From Lactiplantibacillus xiangfangensis (GTDB lineage: Bacteria; Bacillota; Bacilli; Lactobacillales; Lactobacillaceae), in assembly GCF_001438845.1 (NCBI RefSeq), contig NZ_JQCL01000011.1, forward strand, positions 1-58,786: 58,786 nucleotides of DNA, read 5' to 3'. The notes beneath the pieces are model-generated. The model did not search any database. It was not told the DNA's origin and saw only the letters and a list, made by a program, of their open reading frames with translations. Below are positions 7,976 through 16,540 of this stretch, in pieces (within the stretch, counting starts at the first letter, position 1; each line of letters opens with the position of its first letter). Made by a program: the position numbers and the translations under genes.

Positions 7976-9154
7976 TTAATTGCTGATGTTAGCCGACTTA
8001 TCAGAAGTTTCAGAATAAGCCAGTTGAACATCCTGATAGTAATTGATGACTTGTTTACCAAAATACTCGGCTGAAATCTGATACAATTTCTTTTGCCGCG
8101 GTTTCGGGTCATCAAAGGTGTGTGGATGCTGCAAATACCGCACGACGTCCTTGATCAAGTGCGCCTCATCGGTAAACGTCGTCCCTAACGACGGGTCGTC
8201 TAATAACTGATCCGTATAAGGTCCGGACGCGACGACGGTTTTGAGCCCCGCTGCCATTGCTTCAATGTACGTTAACCCTTGTGACTCTGAGTGCGATGCG
8301 GAAACAAACAGGTCAGCCATCTGGTATAAATTGTAAACTTCATCGTTATCAATTTCCCCAGTAAACTGAACGTGCTCACTTAAATTGGCATCCTTCACTT
8401 GATTTTCTAGTGTTTCTCTGGCTGGGCCATCCCCAACGATTAGTAGTTGCGTCGTTGGGACCTGTTCAATGATGGCTGGTAATGCCGCGATAACTTCATG
8501 AATATTTTTCTCATACGCCAAGCGACTCAATGAGAGTAAGACTGGCGTATCAGGCGCGTACCCTAACTTCTTGCGGTAATCCGCTGTCGGAGCTTGCTCA
8601 TACTGATTAATATCGATTCCAGTAGGAATAATTCGAATCGGCGCCTTCACGCCGTAACCTTTCAGGGTCTTAGAAACCCGGTGGCTCGGTGCCACGATGC
8701 CATTCAAATGGTAACAATAGGCCCGGGTTGCTTCCTTAACGTGGTACGGTTTCAATAACTTACCGTTTGCAATGTAGTGCAAATAGTCTTCATACATGGT
8801 GTGGTACGTATGCACACATGGAATTTTGAGTTGCTTAGCCACAAATTTTCCAATCATGCCCATCGAAAACTCAGTCTGGGTATGGACAATGTCTAAGCCC
8901 AGGTCTTTGGCGACCTGATAAGCTTTGAAAAGTCCGCGTACGGCGATTCGGCGGTCCGTAAACGAAACGAATGGAATGCTAGTAAATCGAAAAATATTAC
9001 GTTCATAAATATTCTTATCAACATGGGGGTCCGTGGTCGTAAAGATGTAAACTTGATGACCAGCCCGCTCGAGTTGATTACGTAATACCTTGATCGACGT
9101 TGCGACCCCACTCACCTGTGGATAGTATGTATCTGTAAATATCCCGATGTTCAC
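7976..9154 (-). CDS. lafA: 1,2-diacylglycerol 3-glucosyltransferase-like GT4 (LafA)
   Basis: A 392-residue membrane-associated GT-B enzyme that probably transfers glucose from UDP-glucose to diacylglycerol, the first step of the glycolipid anchor. It starts with the typical NIGIFTDTYYPQVSGVATS acceptor-side motif. The donor-side stretch SASHSESQGLTYIEAMAAG carries the E-x7-E pair. Length and both motifs match streptococcal and lactobacillar LafA. It is first in the lafA-lafB-membrane protein operon, with a canonical promoter about 120 bases upstream. A GGGGAG-like site precedes the ATG. Confidence 0.87.
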   Translation of the reverse strand: MNIGIFTDTYYPQVSGVATSIKVLRNQLERAGHQVYIFTTTDPHVDKNIYERNIFRFTSIPFVSFTDRRIAVRGLFKAYQVAKDLGLDIVHTQTEFSMGMIGKFVAKQLKIPCVHTYHTMYEDYLHYIANGKLLKPYHVKEATRAYCYHLNGIVAPSHRVSKTLKGYGVKAPIRIIPTGIDINQYEQAPTADYRKKLGYAPDTPVLLSLSRLAYEKNIHEVIAALPAIIEQVPTTQLLIVGDGPARETLENQVKDANLSEHVQFTGEIDNDEVYNLYQMADLFVSASHSESQGLTYIEAMAAGLKTVVASGPYTDQLLDDPSLGTTFTDEAHLIKDVVRYLQHPHTFDDPKPRQKKLYQISAEYFGKQVINYYQDVQLAYSETSDKSANISN

Positions 9155-9211
9155 GTAGATTCTCCCCTTAATTACCGTTGATTTTAGAATTCATCCATCA
9201 AACCAACGTTG

Positions 9212-9237
9212 CTTCAAGCAAATCAATCTGCTTGAGC
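9212..9237. repeat. Hairpin in the lafA 5' leader
   Basis: A short inverted repeat (about nine pairs with one mismatch, arms near 9212-9220 and 9228-9237) lies in the transcribed leader of lafA. It has no T run, so it is not a terminator. It may affect leader stability or translation. Confidence 0.3.
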
Positions 9238-9271
9238 CATGACGATTGCGCTTCAATGCTTAATTATAACA

Positions 9272-9300
9272 ATTATATTGGTTCGATATCAGAGTTGCAA
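9272..9300 (-). promoter_or_regulatory. Promoter of the laf operon
   Basis: On the minus strand TTGCAA (9295-9300) is followed after exactly 17 bases by a perfect TATAAT (9272-9277). It leads into a ~115-base leader before lafA. Confidence 0.65.
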
Positions 9301-9360
9301 ATAATCTTAATATAAATTAAGGGTTCGTAACAGTCCTATGATATTTCTTAGAATAGTCAA

Positions 9361-9398
9361 AAAGGGCTCAACGGTGATTACACACCATTGAGCCCTTT
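9361..9398 (-). terminator. Terminator of ptsHI
   Basis: A 15-base inverted repeat (9361-9375 with 9384-9398) lies 13 bases past the ptsI stop. Its flanking A/T runs could allow it to act in both directions. Confidence 0.75.
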
Positions 9399-9410
9399 AA
9401 TTAACGTTAA

Positions 9411-11141
9411 TTATTTGTTGAAGACGTTCTTTTCAACTAATTCCTTAACTTCTTCGTTAGTGACACATTCGTTAATGGCTTTGTCAGCTAACTTAGCCAT
9501 TTCCTTAGTATCAATCTTCTTCATCAAGGAACGCGTCTTAAGAACGGAAGTTGAACTCATTGAGAATTCATCCAAACCTAAGCCCATTAATAATGGTACC
9601 GCAATTTGGTCCCCGGCAACTTCACCACACATACCAGTGAAGCGGCCGTTAGCGTGGGCAGCGTCAATGACGTGCTTGATCAAACGTAACAACGATGGGT
9701 TGTATGGTTGATACAAGTACGAAACGTGTTCGTTACCACGGTCCGCAGCGAATGAGTATTGAATCAAGTCGTTGGTCCCAATACTAAAGAAGTCAACTTC
9801 CTTAGCAAATTGGTCAGCCAAAATGGCAGCGGCTGGAATTTCAATCATGATACCAAGTTTGATATCATCAGCGACCGGTGTCCCGGCCTTAACCAACTTC
9901 GCTTTTTCTTCTTCAAAAATACTCTTAGCTTTACGGAATTCGTCCAAGGTTGCGATCATTGGGAACATAATCCGCAATTGACCGTAATGTGACGCACGTA
10001 ACAAGGCCCGTAATTGGGTCCGGAAAATGTCGTCACGATCAAGTGAAATCCGGATAGCCCGGTAACCCAAGAATGGGTTCATTTCATCAGGAAGTGGCAA
10101 GTATGGCAAATGCTTGTCCCCACCGATATCCATGGTCCGAACAATCACTGGTTTACCCTTCATCCCTTCGACAACCTTCTTGTAGGCTTCGAATTGGGTA
10201 TCTTCATCAGGTAATTCTGCACTGTTCATGTACAAGAATTCTGACCGGAACAAACCAATGGCTTCAGAGCCCGCATCCAAGACACCGTCCATATCGTCAG
10301 GTGTCCCAATGTTTGAAGCTAATTCGAAGTGCTTGCCGTCTTTAGAAACGGTTGCTTCGTTCTTTAACTTCGCCCATTCAGCTTTTTGGGCAACGAAATC
10401 TTTAGCTTGTTGTTGGTAGTCTTTGATTTCAGCATCGGTTGGCTTCAATAAAGCAGAACCATTGATACCATCTAAGACCAGCGTATCGCCAGCCTTGATA
10501 TCAGTGGTAGCCGTTTCAGAACCAACGACCGCTGGAATTTCAAGGGTCCGTGACATGATGGCAGAGTGACTAGTCCGACCACCAATGTCAGTAATAAACC
10601 CTTTGACGTACTTACGATCAAGTTGAGCCGTATCACTAGGGGTTAAGTCGTGGGCAACCACGATCACTTCTGAGTTGATCAAGGCTGGACTTGGTAAGGT
10701 TACCCCTAACAAGTGACTCAAGACCCGCTTAGTCACGTCGCGAATGTCGCCAGCACGTTCCTGCATATATGCATTATCCGTCATTGCTTCGAACATTGAA
10801 ATGAAAGTATCAGTAACTTCCTTCAACGCTTCTTCGGCATTGACTTTATCATCCTTGATCTTACCTTCAATTTGTCCCAACATTTCAGGGTCAGATAAAA
10901 TCGTGATATGAGCTTCAAAAACTTCCGCTTCTTCTTCGCCCAAGTTTTCTACCGCTTTGTCTTTGATGACTTTTAATTCGGCCTTGGAAGCATCAAAAGC
11001 GTCATGTAACCGTTTGACTTCGGCTTCAGTATTAGCAACCGTTGTCTTTTCGAATGACAAATCTGGATCAACTAGCATATAGGCCTTAGCAATTGCAATA
11101 CCATCACTGGCAGCAATTCCTTTTAGTACCTTTTCAGCCAT
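9411..11141 (-). CDS. ptsI: Phosphoenolpyruvate-protein phosphotransferase (Enzyme I)
   Basis: A 576-residue cytoplasmic enzyme that autophosphorylates from phosphoenolpyruvate and passes the phosphate to HPr, starting sugar uptake through every PTS. The phosphorylated histidine is H192 in [12 protein letters not shown]. The C-terminal PEP-binding TIM-barrel includes [12 protein letters not shown] and the catalytic cysteine in [10 protein letters not shown]. Length matches the family. Its ATG shares one base with the ptsH stop codon (TAATG), a typical coupled ptsHI pair. Confidence 0.97.
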   Translation of the reverse strand: MAEKVLKGIAASDGIAIAKAYMLVDPDLSFEKTTVANTEAEVKRLHDAFDASKAELKVIKDKAVENLGEEEAEVFEAHITILSDPEMLGQIEGKIKDDKVNAEEALKEVTDTFISMFEAMTDNAYMQERAGDIRDVTKRVLSHLLGVTLPSPALINSEVIVVAHDLTPSDTAQLDRKYVKGFITDIGGRTSHSAIMSRTLEIPAVVGSETATTDIKAGDTLVLDGINGSALLKPTDAEIKDYQQQAKDFVAQKAEWAKLKNEATVSKDGKHFELASNIGTPDDMDGVLDAGSEAIGLFRSEFLYMNSAELPDEDTQFEAYKKVVEGMKGKPVIVRTMDIGGDKHLPYLPLPDEMNPFLGYRAIRISLDRDDIFRTQLRALLRASHYGQLRIMFPMIATLDEFRKAKSIFEEEKAKLVKAGTPVADDIKLGIMIEIPAAAILADQFAKEVDFFSIGTNDLIQYSFAADRGNEHVSYLYQPYNPSLLRLIKHVIDAAHANGRFTGMCGEVAGDQIAVPLLMGLGLDEFSMSSTSVLKTRSLMKKIDTKEMAKLADKAINECVTNEEVKELVEKNVFNK

Positions 11142-11407
11142 TATTCAGATAAGCCTTCTTTCTTCATAGTTTCAGCTAATGCTGCAATAGCGTCGGCTTC
11201 GTCGGCACCTTCAGCAGAAATAGTCACGTCGGCGTCTTTACCAACACCAAGTGACATAACGCCCATGATGGACTTTAAGTTAACTGACTTGTCTTGGTAC
11301 TGCAACGTAATTTCTGAATTGAACTTACTTGCTGATTGTACCAATAAGGTTGCGGGACGTGCGTGGATACCTGTGTCTGCGATTACGTGAAATTCTTTCT
11401 TTTCCAT
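11141..11407 (-). CDS. ptsH: Phosphocarrier protein HPr
   Basis: An 88-residue phosphocarrier that moves phosphate from Enzyme I to the sugar-specific EIIA proteins. In low-GC Gram-positives it also controls carbon catabolite repression when its serine is phosphorylated by HprK. H15 lies in GIHARPAT and S46 in NLKSIMGV, both at their canonical positions. The longest ORF opens at 11512. The ATG at 11407 follows GAAGGAGAT and gives the family length, so it is used. It is the first gene of ptsHI. Confidence 0.97.
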   Translation of the reverse strand: MEKKEFHVIADTGIHARPATLLVQSASKFNSEITLQYQDKSVNLKSIMGVMSLGVGKDADVTISAEGADEADAIAALAETMKKEGLSE

Positions 11408-11502
11408 AACTATTCGATCTCCTTCAAAGATGTAGAGTTTAAAATTGGCCCGAGTCAATTCGAGTTGCCGCCAACACGTGTACTCAAGAGCCCTTACTAA
11501 TG

Positions 11503-11531
11503 ATGATAGCAATTATCCAAATAAAATACAA
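11503..11531 (-). promoter_or_regulatory. Promoter of ptsHI
   Basis: On the minus strand TTGTAT (11526-11531) is followed after 17 bases by TATCAT (11503-11508). This leaves a leader of about 90 bases before ptsH. Confidence 0.5.
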
Positions 11532-11555
11532 GCCCTTTCATTCAAGCTAATCCTA

Positions 11556-11762
11556 TTATTTAGATGGCTTGTCATCACTCTCAAAATGGTAAATAACTTG
11601 TCCGTCTAGGCCTGCCATGCCGATAATCCGTTTACGGTATTCATAATTCATATAGGCATCATGAAATACCATGAAGTTTTCGGGCTCAACGCTAAACGAC
11701 TCGCGCTGCCCGGTCCGTAAATCTTCCATCAACTGCGTGTAATCCGTGGCCAAAAAATTCAT
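11556..11762 (-). CDS. Small conserved-looking hypothetical protein
   Basis: A 68-residue soluble protein of unknown function that I do not recognise. It is mixed in charge, with many aromatics (Tyr, Phe) in the middle and no signal or membrane segment. A GAGGGAG site sits only about three bases before the ATG, unusually close. An internal ATG at residue 12 has no better site. It lies upstream of ptsHI, read the same way, with the ptsH promoter between. The codon pattern is similar to its neighbours, which favours a real gene. Confidence 0.6.
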   Translation of the reverse strand: MNFLATDYTQLMEDLRTGQRESFSVEPENFMVFHDAYMNYEYRKRIIGMAGLDGQVIYHFESDDKPSK

Positions 11763-11868
11763 CTCCCTCAGTTACCAGCTATTTTCCTAAGTTAACCGCC
11801 TAGTTGAGCTAACCCATGCCGCATTGTGACCCGTGTCCCCTTGCTTAACATCAAGACTGGTCAGTCCT

Positions 11869-11898
11869 TTGACATGCAAAAATAACACTTTGTACTAT
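11869..11898 (+). promoter_or_regulatory. Possible promoter of a small transcript before clpE
   Basis: A perfect TTGACA (11869-11874) is followed after 18 bases by TACTAT (11893-11898), which overlaps a TATAAT at 11896-11901. No ORF follows for 300 bases, so it would drive either a small RNA or a long clpE leader. Confidence 0.4.
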
Positions 11899-11903
11899 AA
11901 TAT

Positions 11904-12081
11904 AGTCAGATAACGCAAGAATGTCTTTTCTGACTAGGTTTTTAATATACAACGAATCCCCTAGTGAGACAAGATATCCGTTGCAGTCATCAAGATTTCG
12001 GAAATAATTGAACCAGATTAAGACGGCATGATTCTGCTTACATTGCGATGCCAGCGTCCTGTTTTGAAGCTGAGACTTTTA
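11904..12081 (+). ncRNA. Candidate structured RNA or leader upstream of clpE
   Basis: About 180 bases without an ORF hold three potential hairpins behind a good promoter. These are AGTCAGA/TCTGACT (11904-11935), CAACGAAT/ATCCGTTG (about 11953-11991) and GACGGCAT with ATGC..CGTC (about 12022-12053). The stretch ends with CTTTT just before the clpE -35 box. I do not recognise an Rfam family. It could be a small RNA or simply leader sequence. Confidence 0.3.
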
Positions 12082-12083
12082 AC

Positions 12084-12111
12084 TTGCAACGGTCAGTAAA
12101 ATCGCTATACT
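12084..12111 (+). promoter_or_regulatory. Promoter of clpE
   Basis: TTGCAA (12084-12089) and TATACT (12106-12111) are spaced by 16 bases. The predicted start overlaps the CtsR box directly downstream. A second TATAAT at 12158-12163 lacks a clear -35. Confidence 0.55.
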
Positions 12112-12121
12112 AATAGTCAAA

Positions 12122-12138
12122 GGTCAACAAAGGTCAAA
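12122..12138 (+). promoter_or_regulatory. CtsR operator of clpE
   Basis: GGTCAAC-AAA-GGTCAAA is a tandem heptad with a three-base spacer. It differs by one base from the CtsR consensus (RGTCAAA-NAN-RGTCAAA), and an extra GTCAAA lies just upstream. Its place at the transcription start fits repression by CtsR and release on heat or protein-folding stress. ctsR itself is not in the window. Confidence 0.85.
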
Positions 12139-12212
12139 CAATCTTTGAACCTTTAACTATAATCTTAATCGATTTAGTTATATTTCTGATGCGAAAGGTG
12201 TGTGACAGCATA

Positions 12213-14441
12213 ATGCTTTGTGACAATTGCCATAAGAACGAAGCGACGATTCATCTTTATACGAACGTCAACGGTCAGCGGCGACAAATCAACCTTTGTC
12301 AAAATTGCTATCAACTGCTAAAGAATCAGGAACAGCAACCAAATAACGGAGTTGGAGGTACTGATATGGCACAAGATCCATTTGGTTTTGGTGGACTTGA
12401 CGATATCTTCCGTGCAATGCAAGGTGGCGGCGTCAATCCTGACGAAGCCTACCGGCAGCAGCAACAGACCCCACCGACCCAACCAGCTGGTCCTAATGGC
12501 GGCAATCGCCGTGGTAATAACAACGGCGGCGGCCTCCTCGGTCAATACGGCTATAACTTGACGGCTCAAGCCAAGCAAGGCAAGATTGACCCGGTCATTG
12601 GTCGGGATAACGAAATCAACCGCGTCATCGAAATTTTAAACCGGCGGACTAAGAATAATCCGGTTTTGATTGGTGAAGCTGGGGTTGGTAAAACGGCGGT
12701 CGTGGAAGGCTTAGCGCAGAAGATTGTTTCTGGTCAAGTTCCGCAAAAACTGTTAAATAAAGAAATCATTCGTTTAGACGTCGCTTCCCTAGTCCAAGGA
12801 ACTGGGATCCGTGGTCAATTCGAACAGCGGATGCAACAATTAATGAAGGAAGTTCAATCGAACCCGAACATCGTCCTCTTCATTGACGAAATCCATGAAA
12901 TCATGGGTGCCGGCAATGCTGAAGGCGGGATGGACGCTGGTAATGTCTTAAAACCAGCGTTAGCCCGGGGCGATTTCCAATTAGTTGGTGCAACTACTTT
13001 AAATGAATATCGCGACATTGAAAAAGACGCTGCCCTTGCCCGCCGGTTCCAACCGGTTACGGTCAATGAGCCTAGCGTTGAGGAATCCGTTAAGATTTTA
13101 CAAGGGATTCAAAAGAAATACGAAGACTACCATCACGTTAGCTACACGGCTGATGCGATCGTAGCGGCCGTTAAATTGTCGAACCGCTACATTCAAGATC
13201 GGTTCTTACCAGACAAAGCCATCGACTTGCTCGATGAAGCTGGGTCACGTAAGAACTTGACCTTAAAGACGGTCGACCCTAAGACGATTCAAGAAAAAAT
13301 CGACGCGGCTGAACAGCAAAAGCAGGACGCCTTGAAGAAGGAAGACTACGAAAAAGCTGCCTACTACCGTGACCAAGTGGCTAAGTTGGAAAAAGCTAAG
13401 CCCGATGAAGATGGCGATTCGCAATCAGCTGACACCGCAACGGTAACGGTCAAAGATATGGAACAAATCGTCGAAGAAAAGACTAACATCCCCGTTGGCG
13501 ACTTACAGGCTAAGGAACAAGCTCAAATGAAGACCTTAGCACCCGACCTTGAAAGTCACGTCATTGGACAGGACAAGGCCGTTGAAGCCGTTGCTCGTGC
13601 CATTCGGCGTAACCGGATTGGATTGAACGGTACTGGTCGTCCAATCGGCTCGTTCATGTTTGTCGGTCCAACCGGGGTTGGTAAGACAGAATTGGCTAAG
13701 CAATTAGCCGAAGAACTCTTTGGCTCGGAAGATGCGATGATTCGCTTTGACATGAGTGAATACATGGAACCACATTCAGTGGCTAAATTGATTGGTTCAC
13801 CGCCTGGCTACGTTGGCTATGAAGAAGCTGGCCAGTTGACTGAACAAGTTCGGCGTCACCCATACAGCCTAGTGCTGTTGGATGAAATCGAAAAAGCCCA
13901 CCCAGACGTCATGCACATGTTCCTGCAAATCTTGGACGATGGTCGTTTGACTGATTCACAAGGTCGGACCGTCAGTTTCAAAGATACCATCATCATCATG
14001 ACTTCTAACGCGGGTACTGGCGATACTGGTGAAGCTAACGTCGGTTTTGGTGCGGCTGCCGCGGGTAAGACCCACGACATCACTAGCCGCTTAACCGACT
14101 ACTTCAAGCCAGAATTCTTGAACCGTTTCGATGACATTATCCAATTCAACGCCCTTTCTAAGGAAAACTTGATGAAGATCGTGGCATTGATGATCGATGA
14201 CGTTAACAAGATGTTGGCTAACCAAGGCCTCCACGTTCACGTTACCGAACCAGTCGAAGAAAAGCTTGTCGATCTAGGCTACAATCCACAAATGGGTGCT
14301 CGGCCGTTACGGCGGGTCATTCAAGAGCAGATTGAGGACCGGATTGCGGACTTCTACCTCGACCACAGTGACGCTAAAAACATGGTTGCCAAAGTTGAAG
14401 ACGGTAAGATTGTCCTCGCAGCGGAAACTAAAGAAGACTAA
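12213..14441 (+). CDS. clpE: ATP-dependent Clp protease ATP-binding subunit ClpE
   Basis: A 742-residue HSP100 unfoldase that feeds stress-damaged proteins to ClpP. From the chosen start an N-terminal zinc finger (C3, C6, C29, C32) defines ClpE. A Gly/Gln/Asn-rich linker follows (about 65-110). The first AAA domain has Walker A at G154-T161 and [12 protein letters not shown]-type coiled segment holds [17 protein letters not shown], and the second AAA domain has Walker A from G485 (GPTGVGKT). The longest ORF starts eight codons earlier at 12189. The ATG at 12213 places the zinc finger at the exact N-terminus as in relatives and follows AAAGGTG. Regulation by CtsR is indicated by the box upstream. 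Confidence 0.95.
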   Translation: MLCDNCHKNEATIHLYTNVNGQRRQINLCQNCYQLLKNQEQQPNNGVGGTDMAQDPFGFGGLDDIFRAMQGGGVNPDEAYRQQQQTPPTQPAGPNGGNRRGNNNGGGLLGQYGYNLTAQAKQGKIDPVIGRDNEINRVIEILNRRTKNNPVLIGEAGVGKTAVVEGLAQKIVSGQVPQKLLNKEIIRLDVASLVQGTGIRGQFEQRMQQLMKEVQSNPNIVLFIDEIHEIMGAGNAEGGMDAGNVLKPALARGDFQLVGATTLNEYRDIEKDAALARRFQPVTVNEPSVEESVKILQGIQKKYEDYHHVSYTADAIVAAVKLSNRYIQDRFLPDKAIDLLDEAGSRKNLTLKTVDPKTIQEKIDAAEQQKQDALKKEDYEKAAYYRDQVAKLEKAKPDEDGDSQSADTATVTVKDMEQIVEEKTNIPVGDLQAKEQAQMKTLAPDLESHVIGQDKAVEAVARAIRRNRIGLNGTGRPIGSFMFVGPTGVGKTELAKQLAEELFGSEDAMIRFDMSEYMEPHSVAKLIGSPPGYVGYEEAGQLTEQVRRHPYSLVLLDEIEKAHPDVMHMFLQILDDGRLTDSQGRTVSFKDTIIIMTSNAGTGDTGEANVGFGAAAAGKTHDITSRLTDYFKPEFLNRFDDIIQFNALSKENLMKIVALMIDDVNKMLANQGLHVHVTEPVEEKLVDLGYNPQMGARPLRRVIQEQIEDRIADFYLDHSDAKNMVAKVEDGKIVLAAETKED

Positions 14442-14494
14442 ATTTTATGAGCGTGTGCCAGACAGTCATGTACTGTCGCACACCCCGGAAAATG

Positions 14495-14557
14495 AAAACG
14501 ACGGCCACTAACCTTTCGATGATAAACTATCATTGAAGGATTAGTGGTCGTCGTTTT
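14495..14557 (+). terminator. Terminator of clpE
   Basis: A long stem pairs AAAACGACGGCCACTAACC (14495-14513) with its near-perfect inverse (14538-14557), ending in TTTT. A smaller GTGTGC..GCACAC hairpin lies at about 14452-14483, directly after the stop. Confidence 0.75.
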
Positions 14558-14593
14558 GTCCTAAACTCTGAAAAGAAGTCTGAGGCAAAATTC

Positions 14594-14683
14594 AAAACCT
14601 GTTCAGAAGTATCAAACATTTCTGAACAGGTTTTCCTATTGTTATGGTCGAAAAGTGTGACAAAAGGCGATTTGTTCCGCTTT
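14594..14683 (+). repeat. Dispersed terminator-palindrome repeat, copy B
   Basis: This copy has the hairpin AAAACCTGTTCAGAA..TTTCTGAACAGGTTTT (14595-14634), then CCTATTGTTATGGTCGAAAA and GTGTGACAAAAGGCGATTTG. It stops after TTCCGCTT and lacks the right arm seen in copies A, C and D, so it appears truncated. It lies between clpE and the frame-disrupted HTH gene. Confidence 0.7.
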
Positions 14684-14705
14684 TAATTGAACATTCCCCC
14701 AAAAT

Positions 14706-14896
14706 TTATTGCTGTTTTTTCAATTCTTCACTCACATTAATTGTAGGCAATAAGAACCCTGGATACTCGTTAGAAGCCATCGTCAAATTTGACTTCAAAG
14801 ACAAACTATAACCATCATCTGTCTCATTACTGTAATTCAATCCCGTACTCCAAACCAATTCAGTTTCTAAGGAGATTTTGCTCGCTATTTTTTCAT
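14706..14896 (-). pseudogene. Frame-shifted C-terminal extension of the HTH gene
   Basis: An open frame of about 60 codons continues directly from the upstream 149-residue gene, but one base out of phase. The junction is ATG-AAAAAA-TAG. With a seventh A, the upstream frame would read on to the TAA at 14706 and give a ~211-residue protein. The extra segment (reading KISLETELVWSTGLNYSNET, later EYPGFLLPTINVSEELKK) looks like coding sequence. It has no in-frame start behind a ribosome site. It is either a disrupted 3' part, a slippage product, or a sequencing artefact in the A tract. Confidence 0.5.
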
Positions 14897-15334
14897 TTCA
14901 TCAGGTTTATGCAAATCAGGTAGCTTTTTATGAATGTCGAAATAATCTCTCAACATCTTCAAAAGATTTTCTTGTTGGGGCGTTTGTACCCGTAGATTAT
15001 TTGTCAGCTGTGATAAGGTCGAAAGACCAAGATTTGTATAATCTGAAAAGCTACGTAAAGTATGCCCCGATAAATCTATCAACTCTTTTATTTGCTCTGG
15101 AGATAGGTAACCTTTAACTTGTCTGTATGCAATAAAATCTAGTCTGTTATTAGCGGTAGGATCATCAAAGTCCGACCATAATTCGCCGTCCTCATCCTTC
15201 CAATAATAATGCATCACATACAAGTCATCGCGGTCTTTCACTCGAACTTTTTTCAGTTTGCTCACACCGGTATACCATTCTTCACTTTCGTACTCCTCAT
15301 TATAGAATTTCTTTCTTGCATTCACTTTAATCAA
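14885..15334 (-). CDS. HTH-domain protein, MqsA/XRE-antitoxin-like, probably truncated by frameshift
   Basis: A 149-residue soluble protein. Residues about 77-135 (GYLSPEQIKELIDLSG..QTPQQENLLKML) resemble the HTH of MqsA/HigA-type antitoxins, in which 'LSPEQIK' opens the domain and 'Q.P..NLL..L' closes it. The first ~75 residues are charged and unrecognised. The second helix region (HTLRSFSDYTNLGLSTLSQL) deviates from a canonical XRE helix-turn-helix, so DNA binding is uncertain. A GGAGGTG site lies a few bases before the ATG. The frame ends at a TAG right after an A6 tract, and the reading continues in another phase. No toxin gene is adjacent. Confidence 0.6.
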   Translation of the reverse strand: MIKVNARKKFYNEEYESEEWYTGVSKLKKVRVKDRDDLYVMHYYWKDEDGELWSDFDDPTANNRLDFIAYRQVKGYLSPEQIKELIDLSGHTLRSFSDYTNLGLSTLSQLTNNLRVQTPQQENLLKMLRDYFDIHKKLPDLHKPDEMKK

Positions 15335-15347
15335 AAAAGCACCTCCA

Positions 15348-15473
15348 CTAGATCAAATCGCAGACAAGTTCTTTAAAAGTTCCGAAACTCTTGCACATAT
15401 TAAAAATAGTGGCAACTTAGCATTACATCAAGCAACAGCACTTATTCGACGCAACATGTGTCATATTCCTTAA
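15348..15473 (+). pseudogene. Possible remnant of an unknown gene (42 codons)
   Basis: A 42-codon open frame without a start ends at the TAA at 15471. Its translation (ending ALHQATALIRRNMCHIP) reads like an amphipathic protein fragment. No promoter, ribosome site or start is seen, and it meets the start of the opposite-strand HTH gene. It may be the 3' end of a deleted gene. It could also be chance. Confidence 0.25.
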
Positions 15474-15593
15474 ACCCAACCTTAAAGGATGTACACCGGC
15501 ATCACTATTCTAGTCACCAGCCCAACCCATTTTTTGTTTCCTACCGGATTTGACTTAGCTCATGATTATCATTCCAAAGCTAATAACTAATGT

Positions 15594-15641
15594 AAAAAAG
15601 ACTTTACATAACGACGATGGCCGTTACATAAAGTCTTTTTT
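15594..15641 (-). terminator. Terminator of the MarR-family gene
   Basis: A near-perfect stem of about 20 bases (AAAAAAGACTTTACATAACG with its inverse ending in TTTTTT) ends about 20 bases past the stop at 15663. A/T runs on both sides make it bidirectional. Confidence 0.8.
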
Positions 15642-15662
15642 GAGTCCCTACCCTACTGCTAA

Positions 15663-16052
15663 TTAAACTTGCAGGGTGTTCAGTCGATCCGCTAAATTTT
15701 GTGCGGGCTTGGTTGAAAGTGATGCTTCTAATTGGTTATCAACCTTTTCCATCCACTCGTCACCCTTCGGCGTTAACGTTAAGACCCGTAGTCGCCGATC
15801 ATGTTGAAGTGGCTGGCTACTTAACCAGCCATTGTCAATTAGGGTACCGATGTTTTGGGCCAAAGAAGCTTTGGCTACGGTTAAAGCAGTCGCAACTTCT
15901 CCGATTTGGACACCCGGGTGCTGCTGAACGTAAACTAGGATTCGTAGTTCATTGAGCTTCAGCCCGGTCGTCGTTGCCCATCTACTGGTCAAGCGCTTTA
16001 AATCCCGTTCTAAATGCATAATGTCTAAGACGTAGCTAATTGGTTGTTGCAT
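15663..16052 (-). CDS. MarR-family transcriptional regulator
   Basis: A 129-residue winged-helix protein. An N-terminal dimerisation helix (about 1-30) is followed by the DNA-binding region (HPGVQIGEVATALTVAKASLAQNIGTL) and the wing with DRRLRVLTLTPKG, the typical MarR D-x-R motif. Such proteins usually repress their own gene or neighbours and respond to phenolic or oxidative signals. No transporter or detoxification gene is adjacent on its strand, so its target is unknown. An AAAGGATG site precedes the ATG. The upstream region (16053-16340) is very A/T-rich and has a 12-base inverted repeat. Confidence 0.85.
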   Translation of the reverse strand: MQQPISYVLDIMHLERDLKRLTSRWATTTGLKLNELRILVYVQQHPGVQIGEVATALTVAKASLAQNIGTLIDNGWLSSQPLQHDRRLRVLTLTPKGDEWMEKVDNQLEASLSTKPAQNLADRLNTLQV

Positions 16053-16197
16053 ACGAATACATCCTTTCTATCAAAATTATTAAGAGTTTTTAGCAAATGA
16101 TTCGTTCCAGTCCGTTTGTCGTCCTCAGCAAACAGTACGGATACGGTCCACAGTTAAAAATGGTGTTACCGTTGGCCATTTAACGACTAACTAAATC

Positions 16198-16329
16198 AAT
16201 TATTTAAACAAAGCATTTTACCAGTTTATCAGCATAATTAACAAATTCAGCTAATAAATTTATTATCACACAATAATAATATTTATACAATTAACTTTTA
16301 CCACTAGTCAGCATTTAGTTTAAATAATT
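16198..16329. repeat. 12-base inverted repeat flanking an A/T-rich block
   Basis: AATTATTTAAAC (16198-16209) and its exact inverse GTTTAAATAATT (16318-16329) are 108 bases apart and flank A/T-rich DNA upstream of marR. They may be paired operators or relics of a small element. No coding sequence lies between. Confidence 0.3.
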
Positions 16330-16343
16330 TTACCTAGCTCCGA

Positions 16344-16527
16344 AAAAAATCAAAAAGCCATCCAGAAATACAACTATTTCTGAATGACTTTCCTTATTAC
16401 TATGGTCGAAACGTGTGCCAAAAGGCGATTTGTTCCGCTTAACCCAAAATCAGCGACCATTCCAAACCCAGGAATAATCGCTGATTTTACGTTAATGCTC
16501 ACAAACTGACCGCCTTTTGCCGCACTC
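16344..16527 (+). repeat. Dispersed terminator-palindrome repeat, copy C (full length)
   Basis: This copy contains the hairpin (AAAAAGCCATCCAGAAATA..TATTTCTGAATGACTTT), CTATGGTCGAAACGTGTGCC, AAAAGGCGATTTGTTCCGCT and an extra inner hairpin (AAAATCAGCGA..TCGCTGATTTT). The right arm AATGCTCACAAACTGACCGC CTTTTGCCGCAC ends it. The two arms pair as a long stem. Read leftward it lies 13 bases past the oppF stop and ends in a T-rich terminator for the opp operon. Confidence 0.75.
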
Positions 16528-16540
16528 TCATTTGATTTTG

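Noticed and set aside
12318-12578. 86-codon frame opposite the clpE linker
   Set aside because: It arises from the repetitive Gly/Gln/Asn codons of the linker.
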